Source: Aurelia coerulea
Taxonomy: Eukaryota; Cnidaria; Scyphozoa; Semaeostomeae; Ulmaridae
Assembly: GCA_039566865.1 (NCBI GenBank)
Contig: CM076955.1
Span: 16,413,501 to 16,477,500 of the forward strand
Direction of reading: 5' to 3'
Length of the DNA stretch: 64,000 bases
Below the pieces are notes generated by a model. It worked only from the letters and a program-made list of their open reading frames with translations. It was not told where the DNA came from and made no database searches. A program made the translations under genes and the position numbers. Shown here piece after piece: positions 30,501 through 42,830 of the stretch. Position 1 is the stretch's first letter; the number at the start of each line of letters is the position of its first letter.

Positions 30501-31632
30501 GTAATGCAAGATGTTTTACTTTGCTTTTGCATGGCCATCACAAGGCTAGGCCTACCCAGCAAAACAGAACGAAACTAGCGTCTTCAGATGATTCAGTCCA
30601 GTCCACTACAAGCATACACACCTTTCCACATCACTTCCAAGCTACTGTCATTTGCCGTTAGCTATATCCAAATTTTCTCTGCTTTGCTAGGCACAACAAT
30701 TTGTATTCACCATATGTGAAGTATCTAGAAAGCAGAATAATAACGCTCCCGGCGTATTTGCATCGATTTGCATAGCCGGAAATGTGAAAAAGGGTGCGGC
30801 TTGGAAAATTCCAAAAAATTTGTTTTCATCTGAGAAAAGGGGTGCGAAAGGGATTTGCCAGGAAAATAGGATTGTGCATTTTTAGATCTCAGCATTCAGG
30901 ATTTTCTCCAAAAGTTTCAAGAGGTTATCTCTCATTGCATCATCGTGACGCAGCACTTCGTCAATTTTGTAACAGGAATCCGAAATAAAAGCCCCCGCCC
31001 CAACTGCTGTGATTTTGGAGAGAACATAGTAACTATGGAGAGAATGAGTTAGAGAATGTGCTAGAATTTGGAGAGTTTGCATTTTACAAGCAGGGGCGTC
31101 GCCATCGTAGAAAAGTGGGATGGACTTTCCATGAAACTAAATGTTCAAAGGAATACCTAGGCTTTATTTTCGTCATTTTTGAAAAATTATAAAAATATTG
31201 CCTAGGTATGCTTGTGTCTACTCTGCTTTTGGGTTTCTGGACTTTTTGGGTGATTTGACAATGCTTGACAACGCTCAAAACAAAGTTTGAGGTGAATGTC
31301 GCTAAACTTTCCTTCAAAAAAGGGATCTTCAACGGGTAAAGCGGATCTGACACTTGTCCAAAATGATATTATGCAACTGGGAATTTTGTACTTGGACTGG
31401 GATTTTTGTGAACTAGAACTGGCAACTGCATTTGATCGACAGCTGTTTATCAGCACGGAAGTGCCTTAGGTTGCCCGCAAAACTGGGAAGAAGGACCCAC
31501 CCCCTTCAGGCAACCCGCGTGCAAACTGTAACGCCTTTGGAAAAATATGCCATCTCCTTTAGGTATAGTCTACACGCAGGCTACCCTTGGGATGCTCTTG
31601 AAGCTTTTTAGTTACTCAATGTAAGTAATGGT
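30501..31632. other. unassigned DNA with a possible degraded TAGCC element
   Basis: No gene recognised. At 31514-31583 CAACCCGCGTGCAAACTGTA and TATAGTCTACACGCAGGCTA form an imperfect inverted repeat related to the 28493 element; flanking bases are similar but not an exact duplication. Confidence 0.4.
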
Positions 31633-31798
31633 GTGTTTGATTGGGAATTCCAAACCTACCAAATTCTGAAAACAATTCTGATGCACCAATTCTGCCAAAC
31701 CTTCCAAACCTTCTGCCATTTGGAACAAAAGGTTCAAGGGGCATTCCAAACCTACACAAAATGTACCGCTAATGAGGATTTCAGGGTCAATCAAACAC
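31633..31798. mobile_element. short element with GTGTTTGATTG ends
   Basis: GTGTTTGATTGGG (31633) and GTCAATCAAACAC (ending 31798) form an inverted repeat. CCAAACCT-type units recur five times inside. Another CAATCAAACAC at 31841-31851 could be an alternative end. GTGTTTG ends are common in PIF/Harbinger elements, but no 3-bp duplication is evident. Confidence 0.5.
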
Positions 31799-31851
31799 AA
31801 CTTCTCAGCCTACCAAGTCCACCGCTTTCAAAATTGTTAGCAATCAAACAC

Positions 31852-32370
31852 GTCCCAAATTCCTGTCTACTGTCACACAAGACGGAAAATACTGAAGGAA
31901 GAAAACGTTGCCAAACAAACAGCCACGCGTACTTCAACACTTGTACAGTGGTGATTGGATTATACCATCACGACCATCACGATGAAATTTAGGTTGCAAG
32001 CGGGGTTCACTTTACAGTCTCTTCAATTATTTACGTGTTATACTTTTCATTGCAATAAAAAATCCAGTTGTTTATATTACTTGGGCCGTGCCTCTCGTTG
32101 AAAGTTGCAAGGATGGGTAGTCCTAGTGCACAAATACACGCATTTCCGTCAGAAAACTTTTGATAAGAAACCAAACTGATGGGTCACCAAAAATTAGCTA
32201 ATTGAAGACCGGAAAAAAACTATTAAACGACTTTTTTACATTTATACTGTAAAAAAAATCATAGTTTTTTAAATGGGAAAAATGTGATTGTCAGAATTCT
32301 AAGATATGTTTCCTTATCGAGAAATTTTGTCAAGAGAAATTGTATCAAGCTAAGAAATTGCTTCATGACA
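31852..32370. other. unassigned AT-rich DNA
   Basis: Nothing recognised apart from A/T runs near 32210-32270. Confidence 0.35.
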
Positions 32371-32372
32371 TA

Positions 32373-32736
32373 CACTCTTTTTTTTTTATAAGAATACTAT
32401 ACATTTTTTCCAGCCTCAATATTCTTAAGAAATTTTTCGTTTTGAGCCTTAACATATTCTTAAAGTATTCTTATTTTTTCAAATCTGATATGGCTTCAGG
32501 GGAACATAGTTCAAAGAAGTGTCATATCATTATGAAGAAATGGTCGAACGAAAGACAAATTTAAGCATTTGTAACAATAAGAATGTTATGAGCATCGCAA
32601 AACAGGCAACTGCTGGAAAATGAGACACAAATATGCGAGCTGAGGCTGAGCAATATTCTTATAATATTCTTAAAATTCTGATGATTCTGAGCCTGAATAT
32701 TCTTATAAACAATATTCTTATAAAAAAAAAAGAGTG
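32373..32736. mobile_element. TA-inserting MITE, ATATTCTTA type, intact copy
   Basis: TA at 32371-32372 and 32737-32738 flank ends CACTCTTTTTTTTTTATAAG and complement. ATATTCTTA or its complement recurs about eight times. The site GAACATAGTTC near 32505 is the uninterrupted equivalent of the nested insertion at 11891-12659. The element has no coding frame. Confidence 0.92.
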
Positions 32737-32738
32737 TA

Positions 32739-33233
32739 AGCATATAGTTATTTGAGTCAAATTGGACTATTGCCGCTAGTTTTGGATGCCGTAATTTTGA
32801 CAGGTAGCTGGTACTGCTATTAATGTAAAATTTCACGAAAGCACCGATGTGAATAAAAATAACTAGAATTCGAGGAAAGGAAACATCGGAGAGCAATTTG
32901 GTCATGATATGAATTTGGTACTCAAAACGTGAAATCGTGCATCATGAAAGTTCCCAGATGACAACCAATTTTTCACAACGCTCCTTGCTGATTTTGGCTT
33001 TTTGGCAATTTAGCGAGAACGTGCATCGAAGAAATGGATTTGATTTTGTAGACACTTTGACACAGGGCCGTACACAAAAGGGGCAGCAAGGGCAATCGGC
33101 AATCGACCCCTGTTCCCAAAAGACCAATAATATTTACATTTATTTTGGCCAGAACAAAGGCAATTGGACAAATTTATATAAAAGTCAGAAGTACCTATCT
33201 TTTTACTTTTAGTGTACAACATTGGTAACAGAA
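32739..33233. other. unassigned DNA
   Basis: CAGGGCCGTACACAAAAGGG at 33063 resembles a hAT-like left end, but no right end or duplication was found. Confidence 0.35.
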
Positions 33234-33250
33234 TTGATTTTGACAGCATA

Positions 33251-34164
33251 GGGCTCAAATCTTTCAGATCTTTAAAAAGCTTGGTGTAAAATTCTATGAC
33301 ATTTTTCTTTGAATTTTTAATGGCTTGTAAGGAACTTATGATAATTTGCTGTAAATCTGCCGTGGAAATTGTTTGATGTCTTGATTTTTTCAAAATGGCG
33401 GCAATTTAGTTATTTTTGGAAAAATTCATTGGTGGCAAGTAGAAATCTGTATCTTTATGGTTTAGGATTTAGAAATTTGATGACGTCATAGCGTAAGATT
33501 TAAGAAATGCCGCCATTTTGAAACAAAACAAAATATCAATAAATGTCCACGGCAGATTTATAGCAAAAGAGATTTAGTTCCTTCCAAGCTACTTTATTCA
33601 AAGAAAACTGCAATAGCATTTTACACCGACCTTTTTAAGCATAGGGCTCAAATCTTTAAAAAGGTCGGTGTAAAATTCTATCATATTTCTCTTTGAATTG
33701 GATTGCTTGAAAGGAACTTATGGTACTTTGCCGTAACTCTGCCGTGGAAATTTTATAATATCTTTATTTTTTTCAAAATGGCGGCAAATTGATAATTTTT
33801 GAAAAAATTCATAGAAAATTTTGCAAAAATTTAAATCATTGTAAATCCTAAACTACTAGATGAAAACATTACATAAGCTTCAAGAAAACCATAGTTTATA
33901 GAGGTCTGCAATATGGTGGCAAGCAGAAATCTGTAGCTTTTGTAGTTTAGGATTTAGAAATTTGATGACGTCATAGCCTCAAATTTAATAAATGCCGCCA
34001 TATTGAAACTAATCAAGATATCAATAAATTGACACGGCAGATTTACAGCAAAAAAAGCCTAAGTTCCTTCCAAGCTATTCATTTCAAAGAAAACGGCAAT
34101 AGAATTTTACACCAACCTTTTTAAAGATTTGAGCCCTATGTTACCTTTTTAAAGATTTGAGCCC
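33251..34164. mobile_element. double foldback, GGGCTCAAATCTTT ends
   Basis: GGGCTCAAATCTTTCAGATC at 33251 pairs with AAAGATTTGAGCCC ending at 34164. The middle (33637-33680) holds a second pair of the same ends back to back, so two related foldbacks lie in tandem. Each contains TGATGACGTCAT and TGCCGCCAT/ATGGCGGCA pairs. TA flanks both ends, and outside it a 15-bp direct repeat ttgattttgacagca occurs at 33234-33248 and 34169-34183. A third copy is at 48854-49380 and a fragment at 53555-53770. Confidence 0.78.
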
Positions 34165-34186
34165 TATGTTGATTTTGACAGCATTG

Positions 34187-34514
34187 GTAAATTTGGTAAG
34201 CACTATGGCAAAAAAAGTTCCCCAGTGCACTCCCATTACCCGTGGCCAGAATTGAAAAAAATTTTCCTCTTTGATCCCCCCCCCCCCCCCCTTCGCCCCC
34301 GTACATATTTCAGCTGTGTACGGCCATCATTTGACCATGCCAAACAAAGCTCACTTCCACCCTTGCAAAGATTTCGTCAAGTATTTTTTGAAGCAGAACA
34401 TCGAGAGCAGTCACCTGCTGACGGTTATCCGCATGTGCGTAGGAAGGGTAAACGCAGGGATGGATGGAGGAGGCAAGTGTTACTTTCGTACAAGACAAGG
34501 AACTTAGGTCATGC
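34187..34514. other. unassigned DNA with C run
   Basis: A run of about 15 C at 34276-34290 is followed by CTTCGCCCCCGTAC. Overlapping frames at 34225-34549 have no motif. Confidence 0.35.
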
Positions 34515-34850
34515 TTACATTGCAACGTAAACCGGAAAAAACTTGACATCTTTTTCGTTGCGTTTTGAATTTGAAAGCAGATGGTACGTTTGTCGAGCCA
34601 CTAGAGCAACGCATCTTATTCTTCGTTTTTACAGTGGTAGCAGACTTAACGAACAGCGTTGGCAGAAAGTGGTCATTGCTTGCAACGTACCGTAAACGGG
34701 AAAAAACTTGACTTCATTATCGTTGCGTTTTGAATTTGAAAGCAGATAGTACGTTTATCGAGCTACGCCCATCCTAAAGACATTTCGATTCCTTGTTTTT
34801 CAGTCGCACAGTGGTAGAATACTTATCGAACAGTGTTGGCAAAAAGTCCT
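34515..34850. repeat. 165-bp tandem duplication
   Basis: GCGTTTTGAATTTGAAAGCA occurs at 34560 and 34725; the flanking AAACGGGAAAAAACTTGAC-type sequence and CAGTGGTAG...TTATCGAACAG follow in both copies. Differences are about 15%. Confidence 0.8.
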
Positions 34851-35158
34851 CAATATTTGCTGTCAAAAAGCAGGGATTTGGTAATATCAGGTAAGAAAGC
34901 AACTGTTTGACATGTTTTGACTGGAAAAAACACAATATGGTTCTCCAGTCAAAGCTCTGCATTTTTCTTGCGAAAGACAAAATCGACCAGGGTTTGTTTA
35001 AACTCAATTCAAGTCAAATGAATTTGATCAATCTCTCAATAAAACATCTTATGATTTCTTCAACAAATGTCATGCCATGAAAACGGGGCGGATCCAAACT
35101 AAAGCGACCGTTACGCGAGCAGATTCTCAGAAACAGCAATTCAGCATTCAATACATTT
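34851..35158. other. unassigned DNA
   Basis: No feature recognised. Confidence 0.35.
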
Positions 35159-35160
35159 TA

Positions 35161-35768
35161 CCGGGTGTGTCAATAAAAAGAATCCCTGTTTGAAAAATCA
35201 CCATTCCCTGAATATCAAGATGATGATATTGGGAAACATAACGTTTAACAGCAGACGTGTTCAAATGGACCTCAATATTTACTTGACTGAAATCGGCCTC
35301 TCCATTCTAAAGTTATGAGGGATTATCTCCAGAAAGCCCTTTCGACAAATCTTCAAAACAGGCTCAAAACAACGACCAACATTTCCCGAGCTTTCTGCTT
35401 ATATCGCAATGAGTCCAACACATGATGAAATGTTGTATCCTCTTGGGAAGATGAAATCGTCCGGAACGATCTTTTTTGCCTCCAGGGATGACATTTTCAT
35501 CTCCCAATGGGATAAAAACCATTGTTATAAGGCATAGACACAAAAGAAATTTGGTCGTGATTTTATGCAGTGTTTCGAAGTTTCTTGGAGGGGCTTCCTC
35601 CAGAAAATCTCTTATAATTTCAGAACGGAGTGGCCGATTTCAAGCAGGTAAAATTTAGAATATAGTTGAACATGTTTACTATTGAATGACATATTTGCCA
35701 ACATTATCGTCTTGATCTCAAGGGATCTGTGGTCTTTTAAACAGGGATTCTTTTTTTTAGTCACCCGG
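35161..35768. mobile_element. CCRGGTG foldback MITE, copy 2
   Basis: TA at 35159-35160 and 35769-35770 flank ends CCGGGTGTGTCAATAAAAAG and complement TTTTTTTTAGTCACCCGG; AATCCCTGTTT is shared by both arms. Inner arms pair through GACTGAAATCGGCC and GGCCGATTTCA. This 608-bp copy lacks the SINE seen in 5933-6741 and so shows that insertion's empty site. Confidence 0.85.
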
Positions 35769-35824
35769 TATTATTCAGAATATTTTGCATTTTTAGAAAA
35801 TTCTGATTTGTTTAATTTTTCGGC

Positions 35825-35888
35825 GCTTTGACCGTGAAATCGGAGTTTGGACAAAAATTTGTCCAAACTTTGATTTCACGGTCAAAGC
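35825..35888. repeat. 64-bp hairpin, arms 31 bp
   Basis: GCTTTGACCGTGAAATC pairs with GATTTCACGGTCAAAGC, and GTTTGGACAAA with TTTGTCCAAAC; only one or two positions mismatch and the loop is 2 bp. No flanking duplication was seen. It could be a micro-element or a small-RNA hairpin; a 2-bp loop argues against a microRNA precursor. Confidence 0.75.
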
Positions 35889-35889
35889 C

Positions 35890-36310
35890 CTTATGACTTT
35901 AATTTCATTCTCGAAATTGTCATAATTTTGAAATAAAGACATATATGAATGTGAAAATTTGCTACTTTGCTAAATCTTGTACGCAGAACAAGATTTTGGA
36001 CTCAAAAAATGCTATATCTCAAAGAACAAAAAAGTTCCGCTTTCGCACCTCTGACCTTGAAAAGGTGGATTGTGTGCGTAAGAGCGTAACCCTTTTGTGC
36101 GCATTTGATTTCATTCAGACGTCATCGCCTATGACTACACTTTCACCCTTGTGAAGGAAATGTTTGCTTCGCTTTCAAATACAAGTGGGAGCATTTTACT
36201 GACCAGCATGGTCTTGAAGTTACTGCCATTTTCTTCATTACATTCTGGACCATAGGTGGGTCCGAATATTGTTGAGTTAGTTGCCCATACATTAGATCTG
36301 CGCAAATCTG
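35890..36310. other. unassigned DNA
   Basis: A 69-codon plus frame (35945-36154) is unremarkable. No repeat recognised. Confidence 0.35.
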
Positions 36311-36313
36311 TAA

Positions 36314-37019
36314 AGCCTTGGTCAAACAGAGCAAACATTTCACCCAACATTTATCGGAATTATAATTTTAGTTTTCTCCATGTCGCGAGCAAGTGGTCAA
36401 ACGTCAAACAGAACTAACATTTCACCTAACATTTTGTCAAACATTTTGTTGAAAGCCGTGATCAGAAGCGCAGTGACTGAGTCGCTGCGGAGCGTGCACA
36501 AAGAAACAAAGTGAAAAAATGCGCGATAAAGAATAAGATAACGGACAATGACGAGAATGAGAGTAGGAAGTTAAAAAGTAAAGTTGTTGCAGCATTGCAC
36601 TCTTCTTCGTCATAATCTAATTCGTGTTCGTTTGTTTCCTCTGTTGTTCTATTTCCTGTAAATTTGCTTTCTCCTCTCCTTCAACACTAAACTTAAGACA
36701 ACCGATAACCTAAATGGCGAGTGCAGAACAATACGGAACAACAACAGGAGTGTCATCACTTTTTATGATATGCGCGTGCATGCGCATGATCAAAACGAGG
36801 TCAAATGTTTGTTGAAAAGTTTGTTGGAGTGGCCAAACAGATCAAACATTTCACACAACAATGAAAAACAAAATTTGTTTTTGACTTCCATCAAACTTCA
36901 TCCAACATCACCAAACAAATGTTATGTGACCAAACAAGGTGGCCAAACAGGCCCAACATTTCATCAAACATTTGTTTTAAGAATGTTAGGTGAAATGTTT
37001 GATCTGTTTGACCGGGGCT
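36314..37019. mobile_element. PIF/Harbinger-like MITE with TAA duplication, 706 bp
   Basis: TAA at 36311-36313 and 37020-37022 flank ends AGCCTTGGTCAAACAGAGCA and complement TGTTTGACCGGGGCT. The arms share AACATTTCACCYAACATT. The right third repeats GGCCAAACAG and CAAACATTTC many times. About 300 bp in the middle (36470-36770) is not repeated. No transposase frame. Confidence 0.85.
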
Positions 37020-37022
37020 TAA

Positions 37023-38763
37023 GCCAATGACCGATTAGCTCTTCTTCACAAAGTTCAGGCGCGAGCATAGGTGGGATTTGAAGTAACAAATGAGAAGCCG
37101 AGTTGACTTATGTTCAAGTTAAAGTGGCCAATAGAAATCCAAGTTGACCTATGCAATTGTTGTAAGGCCAAGACAAAGATGTCCACAGCACGGTTTTCCG
37201 CTTCTGCAAAAAATCTAGCGTTGTTGAATAAAATTGAGAAGCTAAGGATAAACATGAAGAATGGGGACTTGTTTGAGACCACTTTCTGCAGCTGCTCCTA
37301 ATTGGTCCATAAGTAATATAGATTTAGGGCGTGTTTTGTGATAAAAAGGACGTTTCCCACGATGTAAAGGGCGTGGTCCCTAAAAAAATTTCCGGGCGTT
37401 GATCCACCTGCCATCGGCGCTGATGTACTCACTTCACTTTCGGTTCTACCCTTACCAAAATCTTTGCAGGTCTACTGTTTTCCAGCAATCAACACTACCC
37501 ATTCTTCTAGGTTACTTTCAGGTTGCTGGCAATTAGCTGTAATTTAACTAATTTTTAAACGTCCATTATAAAGAAATTGATAATAATAATAATATCCTAG
37601 TTTACCCATTTTACCCAAGTAGACCCTAGTATTTCGATGTATGGCTCTTCTAAGGCATTCAGTTGTACAAGCTAAGGAAAGAGTTTAAATCCTTCAGTAT
37701 TACAGCATAAGCCGTAAAATAGTGGGGTGGTAGTGCTGAGTAAAATGGCGTGAATACCCAATCATCTTTTGCCGTACTTTTCCAGAGAGAATGCTGACTT
37801 GAGAAAAATGAAGTGGATTTGTCCACCCTCGTCCACCCCCTGGCGCCGCTACAACGTTCAACTACTTCATTGTGAAATAGTAGAATATTGAAATAAAAAT
37901 TTGCAAATATTTTTAGGAAATGATTCATGCATAGGAAGTAAATGGATCTCCAAAAGTGCAATGGAGCAGGCTCCTGTTTAGACTGCTCAATGCTCCTGCC
38001 CTATCCGTACTGGGCGATTGTTTTGTTGTTTTATACTGGGGGCATTTTTCACCCCCCCCCCCCCCCGCACCTCCTCTTTTTCTCCAAAGTTACAAGAGAT
38101 TAACAATAAGGCGTACCCCTATTCTTCTTTAGACAATTTGCATTTCAAATATAACAATGGCAATGAATTAGTCACGTGATTCGTTGCCAGGCAACGAAAA
38201 AAAAACAAAGAAAATTGGCAAATTTATGCCTTCTTTACAAGAAAAATTCTATTTAATTAACTGCTGAACCAATTTTCTCATAATTTTTTAAATAGGAGGA
38301 AACATGTTGTAAATTCAAAACAGGTACTTTCAAAACAAATTCAGTTTTTATTTTTACACAATTAGCTTTAAATTAGCCTTTTTTCATGTTCTGACTTTCT
38401 TCACAGTTTTTTGTAAGTTTTGACCTTTTATTTAGTAAATATGCATCAATAAGATAAAGCAAATTAGACAACAAGCATTTATATTTTACACTTCATTATT
38501 GGAACAATGATGTCATAAAATTAATGAGGCCATATATATTAAGTTTTGCTGATGTCAGCAAATATAAAAAATAAGAGAAACGCTTTTGGTCCTTCTATTT
38601 ATACGATAATATTGTTCTCTGGAGGAGCGGCGCTCTTGGATCGTAACGGCTTTGTAGCAGATATTTGTAGTAGAGATTTGTAACTGTACCAGTCCCATTG
38701 CGTTACTGTTGCAATTGCCAGTAGGTGTCATGGTTTTGTAAACTCCCTAACAGCTAAAAGATC
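37023..38763. other. unassigned DNA
   Basis: A plus frame at 37110-37301 (TKMSTARFSASAKNLALLNK) looks somewhat protein-like but is unassigned. GGGCGTGGTCCC at 37369 and a C run at 38051-38066 may mark element debris. A TAGCTGTAATTTA block near 37528 matches the short repeat at 10819 and 45695. Confidence 0.35.
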
Positions 38764-38765
38764 TA

Positions 38766-39089
38766 CACTACACAAATTTTTCGTTTTTAGCCTCAACATA
38801 CTCTTAAAGTATTCTTATTTTTTCAAATCTGATATGGTTTCCGGGGAACAAAGTTCAAGGACGTGTCATATGATTATGAAGAAATGGTCGAACGAAAGAC
38901 AAATTTGAGCATGATTTAAGCAATTGTAACAATAAGAATGTTATGAACATCGCAAAACAGGCAACTGCTGGAAAATGAGACAAAAATATGCGAGCTGAGG
39001 CTGAGCAATATTCTTATAATATTCTTAAAATTTGGATGATTCTGAGCCTGAATATTCTTATAAAAAATATTCTTATAAAAAAAAGAGTG
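38766..39089. mobile_element. TA-inserting MITE, ATATTCTTA type, deleted near left end
   Basis: TA at 38764-38765 and 39090-39091 flank the element. Right of 38775 it is collinear with 32373-32736 (GAAAATGAGACAAAAATATG, GCTGAGGCTGAGC). After CACT the left T run and about 30 bp are missing, so the deletion removed most of the left end but kept the outer border. Confidence 0.82.
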
Positions 39090-39091
39090 TA

Positions 39092-41619
39092 CCACGGCGC
39101 ACTCAATCTTTCACTGTGTGTGGCACAAGTGTCCAATTCTCGTGTAATCTTCTAGATCCACCCAACATTTACATGGCAAACCAACTTAGGATTCATGCGG
39201 ATTTCTTTTGCTAACAATTCAAATTGATAAAATAATATGTAGGCAGTCGCTAAATCTTCCTTTTTAAATTGGCAGATTCAAATATCTTGGACATCCTTAT
39301 GCTAACTAAAACAACCAAATTATAACCAACAGGGACCTTTCACACAGGGGCGAGCAGAGCAGAAATTAAATTTGTTCTACTCATCCTCCAATAGATCCTA
39401 GGCCTTCTGTGGATTTACTTCGTCAATCAGTTTCTGCAGTGTGCAGTGAATCCATGCGGATTCTTGGTTTCCGCTGATGCCAAAACTGATTTTCAGACAG
39501 TCTAGAATTTCAGCATGCCCGCAAAGGACCCTGGGTGACAATAGCCCTTTAACCCTGCTTGTACTTGGGGGCATTTGTGCCCCCCCCGTACCAGACTTTG
39601 CTGCACTGCCCTAAAACGACAACAGATATAACCCCCACTCTTCGTGACTTTTAGTCAAATTTAATAGGCAATTAAATTTTCAACATTTCATCGTTCTAAC
39701 TCTGATCATGTGACCACAGCAATGCCATATTTGGAGAGTGGTCAACAAAAAAAACTTCAAACTTAAAACGATTTTGAACAATTCAGTTTTCTAGTTTTCA
39801 GTTTAATTTTCTCAAAGCAATGCAAAGATCTTTCCAGGAACACCAGCCTGGACCGTGCCTGGACCATCGTTGTTTGCTGATGATAGCCTTTTCATGTAAT
39901 TAGTTACCCAACGACTAGGCCCATTATGGGTTCAAAAACACTTCACATCTTATGTTTGAGGCAATTCAACCGTCTGTGATAGTGCTTCGAAACCTATGCA
40001 AATATCTTTCCAGGATCAAAAACATAAATAATTCATCTTCGAGAACAGCCTTTTTGCCATTCTGAGAATCAAGAATTCACCAGTTTTGCCTAAACTCTTG
40101 AGGCAACGGTGAAAAATTTAGTTTTGCGATGACAGGGGTCTGTTGTTGCAGCGAACTTCGATAAAAAAATGCAGATCAACAAACATAGACAACGAAGTCC
40201 TCTTGTCAGGTGAGATGCGCGACTTCCAGGAGGCAGAGTCAGGAAAACATTACGGTCACACACAGTCATTAACCGCGAGGACGGTCTGTCTCTGAAAACA
40301 AAAGAATAATTTATGCCACGCCCTAAACACACCCAGTTTCTTTTCAAGAATGAGGAAGGCTCTACCAAAAACAAATATTTATCTCGAGTGGAGGAAGGTT
40401 GAGCATTTTCCTGGGCTCTGCCAGGGGGTTGGGCTCTCCTTTGCGAGCAACGTAGTCTTCAGCTTTAAAATATTTTCATCAGGATACCTTTTGTTAAAGC
40501 AGGTTTACTAAAGTGGCAGCATAAATGCTAAAAGCCTTGATATAGTAGATAGATCTTCGTCGACCTATCATGTCGAAGTAAGTGCCTAACACTAACTGAA
40601 AACACGTAAGCTTAATTTTGTGGTATTCCGCAGGACTCTCTCCTCGAGACGTTGCTATTGAACATCAAATATCAAATATTGAAGTTGTCGTTGATCAGGG
40701 TAGTCCCACGAATGAAAAATTATAGCAAGATCATGATAGTTTATAAAATGATTTTAGTGTATCAGGCAAACCATTATGAGGTAAAGGACAGTGCAAAGTT
40801 TATTTTATAACATAGCTGTGCAAAACGTAACGGGGCAACTACTTTTTTTGAGCTTGTGCAGACCTGGGTCAACACTTTTTACAAAGCAATATGAACGGGG
40901 CAGTAACTTTTTATATACTCAACATAAAGTTTGAAATTTAAAATGGCTCATTTTGAGGACAAAATTGTGAATCATGCAAGTCGAGAAATGCTTGGAATTA
41001 TTATGCAAGCAATGATCGCAGCCAGTAGTCAGTCAGTCGTTTGCAAGAACGATTCATCATTCATTTCTCTTCATCTTCAAAGTCGATTTTTTCATTGACA
41101 AAGACTCGTAAGGACAAGAATTGATTTTATTATGGTCTTTGGCTAATTTATCGGTGGTACTTTACAACATCTGTTGAACGCTTTGATTAAAGATCACTCA
41201 TATCCCTACGTAGAACACCCAAACCCCTAGACTGATTACACGTTCGTAGTTATCGCTATTGATAGACTGAAGCGGAAATTGGGACTGAAGTAGTTAGTCT
41301 ACCAAACCCCTTCTGTATGTGTTTGTTTTTTAGCATTTCTCTTCGTTTGTAATTATGTAACGTCTTAAGGCAGCTTGCAATCAAAACTTAGATTTGCAAA
41401 TTCACCATGTTTGGCTCTAAGTTTCAAACCTACACTTGCAATTACCGTACTTGATTGCAAGCTTCCTTCGCTTGTACCTTAGTTTTCCGTTTGTATTTTA
41501 AACATTCCTTTTATTTGTAGTAGCAGTTACTTGTAGTTTTATGTAGGTCCCCTTTAAGGTTACGTGTAGTATTAGCAATTATTTTTCTCTCTAGCAGTTA
41601 CGTGCAGTGGTATGTTCGT
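39092..41619. other. unassigned DNA, possible upstream LINE 3' UTR at the right
   Basis: No gene recognised. TGGGGGCATTTGTGCCCCCCC at about 39568 is a small foldback like one near 38038. From about 41300 the sequence is T-rich and may be part of the LINE 3' UTR that ends at 41772. Confidence 0.35.
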
Positions 41620-41772
41620 ATTTCCTGTTTTATGTTGCCATGAGGTAGCCGTAGTTTTCGCTCCAATTGGTATTGTATTAGTAGTAGGGTATGGTATTTT
41701 GTAAGTAACGTTGAATGTAATATGTATTGTAAGTTATTGAATGATGTATAAAAAAATAAAAAAATAAACATC
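41620..41772 (+). mobile_element. LINE 3' end with A-rich tail
   Basis: GCCATGAGGTAGCCGTAGTT, GCTCCAATTGGTATTGTA, TAATATGTATTGTAAGTT and a tail of TAAAAAAA units follow the order seen on the minus strand at 5085, 13195 and 49470. The tail ends near 41770. No reverse-transcriptase coding sequence was recognised just upstream. Confidence 0.65.
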
Positions 41773-42310
41773 TGTTCTTCATGAATACGGGAGACACTTT
41801 TTTTAAGGAAAGGGTGACGGGGCCGTTGGTTTTTTGCAATAATTTCATACAGGGCGAGCAGATTTTTTGCAAGAATTTTTGTTTTCCACCGGCCATGTAA
41901 TTTAATAGATTTTGCACTGTCCCTAACCTCACTATATTCATTGCACACGGATAAACATACCATCTGCTTCCAAATTCAAAATGAACCGAAAATGATGTTA
42001 AGTTTCTTCCTGTTTACGTTGCAGTACAAGTTGTCTGATAGAAAAACTTCGAGGATTGTAGGATTATTTAAAACATAGTTAATATTCTGATGAAATATTT
42101 TCTGAATTTTTTTTCGCTTTGATCAAATAGCTGAATTGCTGATATTTGAAAACATTTTCTGTGCACTTTTTTCACCACCGTACTAAATTAGATGCTGGCT
42201 GAAGTGGCAATTCATACATTTTTAGAGTCATGTCTTCGTAAATGCAACTGATATTTGCAGAATGCGTTTGTTGTATGAAAAATTCAAATGAACATTTACT
42301 GATTGGAAAA
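41773..42310. other. unassigned DNA
   Basis: A 121-codon minus frame (41963-41598) overlaps the LINE tail and is not supported. Confidence 0.35.
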
Positions 42311-42314
42311 ACTA

Positions 42315-42830
42315 GTTTTCTTGCAGTCGGCACATTCCTTGTCTGATTTCAAGAGATTTCACAAATTTTTATCGGCTTGAATAAAAATTCTTCTTTATGT
42401 TGAAAGTTTGGAAAGTCTGTGGTTTAGGAGAATTTAAAAAGAACAGTTTTTGAATGAATTAATTGGCTAAAGTTAGGATAATAATCTAAAAGAATAATTT
42501 TTCCAAGTCAGCACTTTCCTCGTCCGATTCTACCAAAAAATCAGACGTTAGTCAGACGGTGAAATTTTACAAATTTTTATCGCCATGCATGCAAATACCG
42601 TTATTTGTTGATTATGTGTAGTTTGGGAAAACTTAATGAAAGCAAGTTTGCCTGTGGCAAATAGTTAATATGCTGATGAGAAAGAGTAGAAAAAGTAATT
42701 TTCTTGAAGTCAGCAGCATTTTTCTTGTCAAATTTCACCAAAAAGCAGACATTAGTCAGACAGTGACATTTCACAAAGTTTTATCGCCATGTATACACAT
42801 TTTTGTATTTGTTCTGTGTGGTTTATAACT
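42315..42830. repeat. degenerate tandem repeat, period about 190-200 bp
   Basis: Three blocks begin TTTTCTTGCAGTCGGCAC (42318), TTTTCCAAGTCAGCAC (42499) and TTTTCTTGAAGTCAGCAG (42698). Each continues with a TCACAAATTTTTATCG-like segment. Blocks two and three also share ATTAGTCAGAC-type sequence. Divergence is high, so the array is old. Confidence 0.65.
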
